From a virus, in the IMG/VR virus record IMGVR_UViG_3300042507_003088, positions 1 through 33,295 of that record: 33,295 nucleotides of DNA. The stretch is one strand, 5' to 3'. A model generated the notes under the pieces. It was given only the letters and a program-made list of their open reading frames with translations, ran no database searches and was not told the origin of the DNA. The translations under genes were made by a program, and so were the position numbers. This document shows positions 15,201-21,153 of this stretch, piece after piece (position 1 is the stretch's first letter; the number at the start of each line of letters is the position of its first letter).

Positions 15201-18048
15201 TTCTGCACTTACTGGCGTAAACTTTATTGATAGTGCTAATAGTGCTGTAAATCAAATAAGCTTAGTAAATAATAACTTAAACTCTATTTTAGAATCTATA
15301 AACTTTGTTGTAAACAGTGATAGCGTAATAGGGCAAATTAGTGTTCTAAGCACTAACATAAATTCTGCCTTGAATAACGTTAACTTTGTTACATCTAGAG
15401 ATAGCAGTGTTGCCCAAATTAATACAGTTAATACTAACGTAAACTCTGCTTTAAGCGGAGTGAACTTTGTTACTAACAGAAATAGTAGTGTTGCTCAAAT
15501 TAACTCAGTTACTACTAGCTTAAACTCAGCACTAAACGGAGTTAACTTTGTTGTGACCACTAACTCTGTAGTAGATAAGATTACAGCTTATAACGTTGCA
15601 GTTAACTCTGCACTATCTAACGTTGATTTAGTATCTAATACTGATTCTCTGGTTAACAGAATTGGCACAGTTAGTGTATTAGTAAATACTGCACTTTCAA
15701 ATGTAGACTTTGAAGATACTACTGCTGACGTAGTGCAAATGATTACTGAGTACAATACTGATATAAATAAAGTATTAGGTTCTTTAGAGTTGTCTGTTGC
15801 TACTGAAACTCTAGTAGACTCGCTAAGCACTTTAAAAGATCTGGAAGGAGCAGTTAACTCTATAGATTTTTCTACGTCTATTGAAGATGTTACTGCTTCT
15901 TTAACTTCTGTTAACTCTGTTGTTAATCAGTATCTAGATGCTATAGATGTAACAGCCCGTTTAAAAGAAGCTACAGATCAAATAGGTTTAGTAAATACTA
16001 ATATAAATCTTAGACTAGATGAAGTAGATTTTACTACGCGCTTAAGAGAAGCTACAGATCAAGTAAGTGCATTAAATACTAATATTAATACTAAATTAGG
16101 TACTGTAGCTTTTGCAACAAACCTAACTACAGTTACTAATGCTATAGGTTCTGTAGCAACTTCTATTAACACAGCATTAAGCAACTCTACTATAAGCTCT
16201 ATGCAAAATACTTTTACTGCATTAGTTAATGTGTTTAACACTGATGCTAAAAATGGGGTTGATGCCTTTAAAGCTTCTATCGACAAATTTGTAAATTTAA
16301 CTACACAAATTAATTCTGTGGCAGGGCTTGCACAAGAGATAAATGATCTAAGTGCTTCTAATGGTGATATTTCTAGATTAATTACTAGATTTAATGAGTT
16401 ACAAACTCAGATAACTGCATTAACTGGTACTACGGGTATAGCGTCAGTTAAGGCTCAGTTAGCTACTATAGCTACGGATTTAGGTGCAGCATGGAACAAC
16501 ATAAATCTGCAAGTAAGTCAGTTACCTACTAAAATTACTGTAGCTAATACTGTTAATACTACAGTACAAGGTGGTTTTTCTAATACCGATAGTACTAACC
16601 TAGCAAAATTAACTAATACATTTCCAGCTATACAAGGGGCAACATATAAAAAAGCAACCTATGCTAAGGGGGGTTACGTTGGGGGCCCTGGAACTGGTAC
16701 TAGTGATTCTATCCCTGCTCGTCTTTCTAATGGTGAGTACGTAATAAAAGCGCAGGCAGTTAAAACCATTGGTAAGGATGCTTTAGATTACCTAAATGCT
16801 ACCGGGGATGTTCAGTCATATATAGCTGGTATGGGTAGACGTGGCGATACCGAGCTTGCTCATATTACCAGATACGAAAAAGAACTATTATCTAGCATAA
16901 GAAATGGTATAAAAACTACTAATCCAGATACTAATATTCAAGAGTTCTTCCCTCTTTGGAGCGGTGCTGTTGGCAAAATGTTTGCTAAGCAAGAAAAAGA
17001 TCTACTAGCGAAAACATATCTTTCTAAAATATTAGCGCGTAATGAAAACATATACAATTATAATTATAAAAAGCAGCAAAACGCAAGACCAGAAAAACGA
17101 ACACTAGAGGCAAGCTCTACTGGTACACCGTGGACAAATCCTAAATTTAGTAATCTAGCACTCGACGGTAAAAGTCAGGGCACAGGTAACTATGTAGATC
17201 GAGTAGCGGAAAATGGTCTATTTACTCCTACCTACACTAACGACCAAATCACTTCTCAGAGGGCCGTTTTTAATATGTTAAATGAAATGCTTGTTGCCAG
17301 AAAACCTGGAACAGCCCTAACTAAACTTGATTGGGTATATGCACCTAATAAAGCAGATGGAACACATAAATGGGGAAATTTTGGATTTAATAAATCTACT
17401 TCTAATACAAGTGAAGCCCAAACAGGTTGGGGTCCTTTTAAATTTAAGAGAAATCCATTTGATGATACTGATACCTATGGTCCATTTGGTCCTTCTCCTA
17501 CTAATACTGATGGCGGTGGATGGATGCATAAATCTGGCGTAGCACTTACACAGCATATGAAAGATCAATTTGGAAAAAATATTAGTACTGGTTTGAATCC
17601 TCTAAATAGATCTTATATGGATCAAGCTATTGATGCCGCTAACGAAGACTACGGTAACTTTGGCGATCTATACATGTTAAGCAACACAGGAAAAGGCAGA
17701 CCTACTGCAGCTAACTTAGCTAGCGGTGGTTTAATAGATAGCTCTTATAAACAATTCAAAGGGCTAAGAGACTCCGTCTCTGCCATGTTAGAGCCAGGTG
17801 AGTTTGTACTTCGCAAACCTATCGTAGATAAGCTTGGCGTAGACACTCTTAACAAAGTTAATGCTGGTAGTGGTGATTTTGGTGGTGATGTAAGTGTAGA
17901 AGTTAATATTAACAACAATGGAACTCCGGCTAACGTAACTGCAACTCCAGAAATCAGACGTGAAAACGGAAAGATTATTGTAGATGTTATACTAGAAGAT
18001 ATTAGAACAAATGGACCTATCCGTCAACAAATTAGGAGCTTAAGATAA
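6211..18048 (+). CDS. Tail tape measure protein, very long (3945 residues)
   Basis: This protein sets tail length and is ejected with the DNA; here it takes over a third of the window. The start is a TTG 3 nt after the chaperone stop with only a weak Shine-Dalgarno; no ATG follows for hundreds of codons. Residues 1-260 resemble the alanine-rich helical start of other tape measures. Hydrophobic stretches lie at about 465-500, 600-650 and 1690-1780. Long charged helices fill about 880-1000 and 1230-1640, and a tandem 27-residue repeat runs from about 2765 to 3330. Near the end, GGYVGGPGTGTSDSIPARLS with NGEYVI (from about 3486) is a widespread tape measure motif. A second, diverged copy with MLEPGEFVLRKP lies near 3837-3871, with about 300 unrecognised residues between. 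Confidence 0.93.
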   Translation: MATIKNIIQTQFTSTGAGGVNKQVETLNKGQTRLAQSSASAGRSFAAQSQGLGGLVAAYAGAAATTFALQQAFSKLAGAARAEQTLEGLKSLATASGESSSILLKNVREITKNQLTLAEAAQQINLSLSAGFDQKQIEGLASVALKASRALGRDLTDAYTRVIRGSAKLETELLDELGIYTKIGPSTRAYAAALNRSAESLTEFERRQAFVNSVITEGNKKFAAINTTIPTTAEKFGAFGTKVLDLATSFGILLANSLAPLADFLTNNFAGSLALVAGLLALVAKTGLTQLSVGIKAFEKQIVSLSTTTTAWVTKNIGGFKAYGAAAQQAIQTVNTQLKGLSRAEQAQLATLRDTSKQRALTSAELKTANLILTERTAGLKKLIATQNTELANLDKQIAGQKKGSAAANALTTSIAGLTARLAANNALLKATEAQTIATAAAQGTLGAKLGTVASGVINGLGMVASTALRAGSAVIGFATGALGVIAVLSLLGSTIAGLLGKQEAYNQLLQNAGLAIKAFFTDETADNIKSAFTSVAADVLADMEKVDNKLRDLESFKIKDKIFGVTVELEKTKEDLVKGVGAAVSEASREGASAGESWGAAILGSIGAVLGAGLGLLLGPLGVPAGYALGTAIGAAAGVALGVALDPATKEVAELAESRYEELGRMLGDKDIFNSAESNELLRKTVAVLDEQYGATARLSLEGRKMFSTMLEMAIATTSVSNNMEILDGVAKKTGISIVELKDKFNDITLPSGDVELTPKLNLPEQSLPLVINIQNEEGLLARIEKIREEISKVTRVGARGGVLIEFAVPPEALPTLQDMTDKLLGLAESTITVNSDLVLATNVIDNFASAIDNGSLNLERFSENESAITKTLIRASVELGSAKTKLDELNASRAEALRLGATESNLASIDAEIARQQALVNAGEDSVQAARQRLNILRDIGAPLKEQLELETRIAELYDAELKTKLNLLAVDKETGSIAKTSQEEQLFRAQELVGQARAASAASKERASFEAQVSRALGAAGKSNLDLQTEIFGLVGEEGQARLAQIAAAEGLSDTLGSIKTLTSETAQSADSYQNLLKVAKVNAVELLKTIFASNVELAKQIKDVNQQLNDAVAEDRIVKIKLEVESMNLDYELVQANIDAQISALESQVSIVEALANLDNFATVDSIVAEVNAALTNLSVKVEIPKELQNLSAVEAAKTVTEKQLQILNLQIEAEKERYQNEIYNIVAQKSILYDQKKLEDAKREAEKANRMAELDLQRNQIQSLADLYMQALQSEKDLNQSFVTSLAATFTAGANQLAGVIGAAPVAAFVPPPVGANMDIGSNFAAVKQSSDELFTSLESDLTSYYNTLDQLAQQNYEMQNSNLTKQQEIAEAGHKANVEGIKAGAVEAAIAGRQALKELAEAGSKEAADRLKALDEMQKILNETGEKVKELAKQLAEQVIAALQEAVTGVMQKKIDLLIAQEAMISDTLSYVASRTEEASTKLQASLEKENSLREEVASKTEALNQSYVDFVTSLGEANGKVKESGKEYVAKLLEQKRSIMELYKTGTARIAQEGVVKTLEEMKIDLEKRLEEVTSKRIKAEEKLQKIQEAFGLLTDMLSGKFMQMANTVMQLSQAISAFNAMSGMGGGMGMTFQPIINQFADSVSQFNKAAQTAGAGLTGAAGAGAGGAAAAGVGAATSLMPKLVTGMNLLSSALSGFSIGSIVGQLTGDTGMGSSIGGLVGGIAVAIPAVTSAITTGITAALGSSAIGSALGSALSFAIPVIGPVFGALLGGLFSKKPKGQAQGTLTSEGFTTTSMSGRKVDPKALASIADVALTNVVGSLEAAGISFTDTVNTSISFYKKGINGATLEFANGFKASFKGGSAEAAGKFFVDSFFQGLRAGSLNVDEALPAAGRIQSAIDNFVALSDVSEKTSERFSKAIDFASKFDEALVSLSGTGSTITQVFSVIEKAAVANAANVNRYYQEFLADTKETFGASSSEYREAYAAAVDNALGQIGLAKDLGGNIITAAEAMNDLNAGSIMVKETIAGIQAFSSVLEGLEVPDVDSVITQAINAKLSALVTDVGDSLTESIELLRDPASAAAFQLRDIMQSGADRVTELTGVYDQLRTEIAGGASIDASIVSDAAANIAKATELAALQVDAYINSLDKSGLRAIISNQAWGDAAAMAAAETRLAIVLEYERVQAIEKFVDVSKNFKKRLAEITGQVQKVSETPISYTATTSVMKAFEQEVSTTLTNSFTSLLNSIGRGANITGNFETAIAELNAGLASGELDSLAYANGLEMLSDVTASVLEEINAMVEEAESLVSQIAQSFDTSKDTVISAIQELGNQLVTLTQNITDKTSEILGIYDDTLSSVAESGNELFDLRDTAKEAFSTAAKAVAEFEKSNKLSGKSSAVLRGEILNVQSQLSNLLAAGNLDFSGFAQFTELSARQGALKRELNAVVAVESEYQDLLDKRGTTQEDLIFIEATIASLNEDLIDTRIKESELIVKAKDATVKFVNSQEDLKDITELLAASNFNLNQVRVNEESAVNRMRTALQEFTTDTASLTELLDGLGGASGAALRESFIQAATGNAEIMFANLGDIARSAEINAAVAQATTAFDSLEQLVTEVSSYFNPVATEFEAVSTSTVELTDRFAAFNEDLVRYLDQEGLAKFYGDGGVFSSFRDSLLTTLKTDGFDILTASGGPLESFNLNLNTIGQAMATLTASGNFLDVSIQTVETSFGNLVTAMGTDMAGLSAAYVGLSVFSASAQQVGDIDLTAMVDNLGEIKLALDGLGNLRLSVDAFDSLSSIYTSITVVDSLLNSISFDVSAGNATTAISTAVSVIDSTLNAITLGPVTDATVDKIEVAFTAINSTLGSVDLVTVTDSTVDKIDVTFSAINSALSNVNLVTTRDSSVDQINAVNTNINSSLNGVNFVTNRDSSVNQINLVNNNINSSLNGVNFVANRDSSVDQINAVNTNINSSLSGVNFVANRDSSVAQINAVNTNINSALTGVNFIDSANSAVNQISLVNNNLNSILESINFVVNSDSVIGQISVLSTNINSALNNVNFVTSRDSSVAQINTVNTNVNSALSGVNFVTNRNSSVAQINSVTTSLNSALNGVNFVVTTNSVVDKITAYNVAVNSALSNVDLVSNTDSLVNRIGTVSVLVNTALSNVDFEDTTADVVQMITEYNTDINKVLGSLELSVATETLVDSLSTLKDLEGAVNSIDFSTSIEDVTASLTSVNSVVNQYLDAIDVTARLKEATDQIGLVNTNINLRLDEVDFTTRLREATDQVSALNTNINTKLGTVAFATNLTTVTNAIGSVATSINTALSNSTISSMQNTFTALVNVFNTDAKNGVDAFKASIDKFVNLTTQINSVAGLAQEINDLSASNGDISRLITRFNELQTQITALTGTTGIASVKAQLATIATDLGAAWNNINLQVSQLPTKITVANTVNTTVQGGFSNTDSTNLAKLTNTFPAIQGATYKKATYAKGGYVGGPGTGTSDSIPARLSNGEYVIKAQAVKTIGKDALDYLNATGDVQSYIAGMGRRGDTELAHITRYEKELLSSIRNGIKTTNPDTNIQEFFPLWSGAVGKMFAKQEKDLLAKTYLSKILARNENIYNYNYKKQQNARPEKRTLEASSTGTPWTNPKFSNLALDGKSQGTGNYVDRVAENGLFTPTYTNDQITSQRAVFNMLNEMLVARKPGTALTKLDWVYAPNKADGTHKWGNFGFNKSTSNTSEAQTGWGPFKFKRNPFDDTDTYGPFGPSPTNTDGGGWMHKSGVALTQHMKDQFGKNISTGLNPLNRSYMDQAIDAANEDYGNFGDLYMLSNTGKGRPTAANLASGGLIDSSYKQFKGLRDSVSAMLEPGEFVLRKPIVDKLGVDTLNKVNAGSGDFGGDVSVEVNINNNGTPANVTATPEIRRENGKIIVDVILEDIRTNGPIRQQIRSLR
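14506..16200 (+). repeat. Tandem 81-nt (27-residue) repeats inside tape measure gene
   Basis: About 20 consecutive units of 27 codons. The consensus is close to RDSSVxQINxVNTNINSxL followed by xGVNFVxN. The best-conserved copies start at 14911, 14992, 15073 and 15154, exactly 81 nt apart; flanking copies are more diverged and at least one single-codon slip occurs near the end. Hydrophobic residues fall every 3-4 positions (V, I, V, I, L, V), so each unit is probably amphipathic helix. Boundaries at both ends are approximate. Confidence 0.85.
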
Positions 18049-18458
18049 TGACTACCTTCCCTACTGATGCTACTTACACTCTAAATGCGGTAACATACTC
18101 TATGACAGATAGACGCCCTGATAGAAACTATTCTTCTTCTAAGTCTTTTGAGGCTGCTATATTCACTTCTCAAGCTGGATATGAACGTAGACGACAAATA
18201 TCTCGTAGAGCTAAACGTACATTTAATTTTGCGTATAACAATGTTAGAGGCGTTTATAAAGAGGCAATAGAAAATTTTTATAATAGTAGGGGAGGGACCT
18301 ACGAGTCATTTGAATTTGATTTGTCATATGCAGGACAGTCTGGTACAATGATAGCAAGATTTAACGGAGATTTGAATATTGTTCAAATATTAGCTACTGA
18401 TAACCCATTAACTGACGTATACAACGTAACCTTTTCTTTACAGGAAACCTTCTCATAA
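18048..18458 (+). CDS. Minor tail protein, lambda M-like
   Basis: A 136-residue tail-tip protein coupled to the tape measure gene by a 1-nt TAATG overlap. The stretch YERRRQISRRAKRTFNFAY, then FYNSRGGTYESFEFD and a closing strand YNVTFSLQE, follow the pattern of phage minor tail protein M and related proteins. In lambda, M joins L at the tip complex. Position directly after the tape measure agrees. Confidence 0.8.
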   Translation: MTTFPTDATYTLNAVTYSMTDRRPDRNYSSSKSFEAAIFTSQAGYERRRQISRRAKRTFNFAYNNVRGVYKEAIENFYNSRGGTYESFEFDLSYAGQSGTMIARFNGDLNIVQILATDNPLTDVYNVTFSLQETFS

Positions 18459-20194
18459 TGTCTACAAGAGCATATGACTATATTGTACAAGTATCTGATT
18501 CTACTAGTTTTACAGTAGGTAATATAGTTATTGGTTCTAGCACTAATGCTGTAGGCGAGATTATTGCGATAGAGTCATCTAATTTAAAAATTAGAACTAG
18601 CAACTTATACGTAGAATACACAGTTGGCGAGCGTCTAATTAGTAATGCAGCTATTTTATATAGTCAAAATACTTTTATAGATCATTCTGCTAGTATTGAC
18701 GGCAGTACTAACAGCTTTGCTACTCCTACCACTGTAGATCTTAGAGATACTGTAACTGTATATGTAAACGGATTGGTAGCTCCTAGAGACTCTTATACGA
18801 TAAGTAGTTCTACTATACAATTTTTACCTGTACAGCGTATTGCTAACACAGAAAGCGGTGCCCTAGATAGCATTGTATTTCCTACAGATGATATAACTTC
18901 TCTGTTAGTTCAGGTTGTGCGAGGTAATATAGAATCAGCTAACTTTGTAGCTTCTAACATAGTTTCTTATGTTGAAACATCTAACTCTGCTATTGTAAAT
19001 ATATTTAGCGCTCCTTATATTGCAGAAAAAAATTCGTTTGAACAAACTCCGCTAGTTAAACTATATTCTATATATTATCCAGGTGAATGGTATCCTAAAA
19101 ATACAAGAGGAAATCCTTCAGGGTCCGGAGATACTTTTCCCTGGGCATATAACTTTCCTCTTCGCTATGCAGAAGTAGCAGGAGAAACATTTAGTGACTT
19201 TAACTATTCTGTAGTATACGGTAATGAAGATTATAAAGTAACTGCTCTTGAAAGCAGTGAAATAGGTGCTGATAGCTCAGGACAGATCAACGAAATATCT
19301 TTAGCTATTTCTAACTTTGACGGTTTTATAGCTTCAATAGTAGACGATGTAAATATATCAGGGTTCAACTCTACTAACTCTACTGTAGCTTTCGTAAATG
19401 GTGAGTTAGTACAAAACATAGATCCAAGAACTGTTAGTTCTAATATACACTATAATTCTGCTGTAGCTGCTGCAAGAGGAGCTAACTCTGCTCACGATTA
19501 CAACTCTACTTTAGAAACCGGCGGAACTTGGATACCATTCAAACGTGATTCTAGAGATTTATTAGATGCTATTGTAGAAGTAAAACTTACTTATGCTAAG
19601 TTTTTAGACTACTGGCCAGAGTATTCTGTGATTAAAAGTACTAATATAACCGAGAATAGTATGACGGTGTACTCTTCAGGACCTTACAGAATTGGTGATG
19701 TGATTACCTCCAACTCTAATCCTACTGAGCGAACTACTATAGTTGGTATTTCAGCTAACAAGCTATTCTGCTCTAACAGTGAAGCTCATGATGCTGTGAG
19801 CGGAGATAAGCTGTACATAGTAAATCCTGATGCAGATAAAAATGCTTATGTAGAACACATCTTTACTATTAATAGACTAGATGAGCTAGACGAATTAAAA
19901 GCTTCGTTCAATCTTTCGAACTGGTTACAGTATTTTAAAAATAGAGTTCCTACTAAAAAGTTTTTTATAACTACTTGCCCTTTTAGATATAAAGGCGAAG
20001 AATGTAAATATCCTGCTAATGGAAGTGGTACTATAGTGGGATCTAATCCTGCTCTTAGTGCTAATGGATACTTTACTGCGAGTAATGCTTCAACTATTAA
20101 TTTGTCGGAAGATATTTGTGGTAAGACACTAACTGCCTGTGCTTTAAGACGCAATTTAATTAACTTTGGAGGATTCCCTGGTGCTTCCTTGTGA
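18458..20194 (+). CDS. Minor tail protein, lambda L-like, enlarged, four-Cys C-terminus
   Basis: At 578 residues it is more than twice lambda L (232). The L-like part is the second half, ending with Cys507 and Cys516 (TTCPFRYKGEECKYP) and Cys554 and Cys561 (DICGKTLTACALRRN), then FGGFPG. In lambda L the C-terminal cysteines hold an iron-sulfur cluster; the four here could do the same. The first 160 residues are an extra beta-rich region including DTVTVYVNGLVAPRDSYTI, a small domain type also seen in the 1051-residue tip protein. It overlaps M by 1 nt (TAATG) and the peptidase gene by 14 nt. Confidence 0.82.
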   Translation: MSTRAYDYIVQVSDSTSFTVGNIVIGSSTNAVGEIIAIESSNLKIRTSNLYVEYTVGERLISNAAILYSQNTFIDHSASIDGSTNSFATPTTVDLRDTVTVYVNGLVAPRDSYTISSSTIQFLPVQRIANTESGALDSIVFPTDDITSLLVQVVRGNIESANFVASNIVSYVETSNSAIVNIFSAPYIAEKNSFEQTPLVKLYSIYYPGEWYPKNTRGNPSGSGDTFPWAYNFPLRYAEVAGETFSDFNYSVVYGNEDYKVTALESSEIGADSSGQINEISLAISNFDGFIASIVDDVNISGFNSTNSTVAFVNGELVQNIDPRTVSSNIHYNSAVAAARGANSAHDYNSTLETGGTWIPFKRDSRDLLDAIVEVKLTYAKFLDYWPEYSVIKSTNITENSMTVYSSGPYRIGDVITSNSNPTERTTIVGISANKLFCSNSEAHDAVSGDKLYIVNPDADKNAYVEHIFTINRLDELDELKASFNLSNWLQYFKNRVPTKKFFITTCPFRYKGEECKYPANGSGTIVGSNPALSANGYFTASNASTINLSEDICGKTLTACALRRNLINFGGFPGASL

Positions 20195-20555
20195 TTTTGA
20201 TAAGTTACTTTTAGATGTGCAATCTCATTCTATGAGAGACTACCCTAAAGAAGCTTGTGGTATTATAACTAAAGATTTTGCGTACATACCTTGTAAGAAT
20301 ATTAGTAATCGGCCAAAAACAAGTTTTGTTATAGACCCTCTAGCAATACTAGAACATGAAGATAATATATGGGGTTTTTATCACTCCCACCCCGGTAGCT
20401 CAGATCCAATACCTAGCAAAAAAGACTTAGAAAGCACCCTATTTTCTGAATATAAATTTTTAGTAGGTTTTGCTAATAATACTTATATATATTGGTTGAA
20501 CGAACAATCTGATCTATCTTTTGAGAAATTTAATGAAAGTCACTGTAAAGTTTAG
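20181..20555 (+). CDS. JAMM/MPN metallopeptidase, tail assembly protein K-like (N-terminal half only)
   Basis: About 124 residues from the GTG at 20181, chosen because GGAGG lies 8 nt upstream; a TTG at 20166 would overlap that site. The zinc-peptidase signature is complete: Glu24 in KEACGI, His68 and His70 in YHSHP, then seven residues to Ser79 and Asp82 (HSHP-x7-S-x2-D). Lambda K carries this domain plus a C-terminal NlpC/P60 peptidase; here only the JAMM half is present and no NlpC gene is seen nearby. The likely role is processing a tail protein or local wall digestion during entry. Confidence 0.85.
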   Translation: MLPCDFDKLLLDVQSHSMRDYPKEACGIITKDFAYIPCKNISNRPKTSFVIDPLAILEHEDNIWGFYHSHPGSSDPIPSKKDLESTLFSEYKFLVGFANNTYIYWLNEQSDLSFEKFNESHCKV

Positions 20556-21153
20556 TAAAACGCTACAAAAAATAACGGAACAGTCTGAGATTGTTATAGA
20601 CATATCTTCATATAGAGATGTGTTATCTGCATGTGTAAATTTAATTCCTGCTTTTGGATCTAACCTATTTTCTTCTAAACTTTACTCTCAGCTAACTTTA
20701 GTAGATAACGATAGATATATAAGAAATTTTGAATTAGACTTTCCACCCAAATCAGATACAATTTATTTAATACCTACTATTTCTGGTGGAGTTGCTACTG
20801 GATTTGATAGCTTAGGTAATTTGAATGTTTTTTATGGCTCTTCTACTGCGGTAAGTAATCAAGCACTAGCGCTTAGAGGAATAGACAGACGTATTAGAGA
20901 TTCTGTATTATTTGGTAGAGCTTCCACAGCTTTTGATGTGTCACAAAGAAAACCTAATAGATTAAATGGAATTTTAGAAAACTCAGAAGATCCTACAAAA
21001 GGATTTGGTGGGTTGGCTACTATGGACGCTGCAGGTAAATCTATACCTTTACACTTTGGATTAGTTAGAACATCAGGAGTGCTAATAAATCAACATATTA
21101 AGCATATACAAAGAGGCGGTATTGATACTGTTAGAGTGGCTGATTACTTATGA
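20533..21153 (+). CDS. Tail assembly protein, lambda I-like
   Basis: About 206 residues from the ATG at 20533; a TTG four codons earlier is less likely. The N-terminus (MKVTVKFSKTLQKI) begins a beta-grasp-like region, the middle has the typical IPTISGG run, and the end has KSIPLHFGLVRTSGVLINQHI, matching the P-L-x-x-G-x-V-R pattern of I-family proteins. In lambda, I acts in tip assembly with J and L but is not found in the virion. It overlaps the peptidase gene by 23 nt and the J-like gene by ATGA. Confidence 0.8.
   Translation: MKVTVKFSKTLQKITEQSEIVIDISSYRDVLSACVNLIPAFGSNLFSSKLYSQLTLVDNDRYIRNFELDFPPKSDTIYLIPTISGGVATGFDSLGNLNVFYGSSTAVSNQALALRGIDRRIRDSVLFGRASTAFDVSQRKPNRLNGILENSEDPTKGFGGLATMDAAGKSIPLHFGLVRTSGVLINQHIKHIQRGGIDTVRVADYL

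Noticed and set aside
14911-16200. 81-nt periodic repeats as a CRISPR or noncoding repeat array
   Set aside because: The frame is open throughout, units are diverged mostly in a protein-compatible way, and there is no repeat/spacer alternation.
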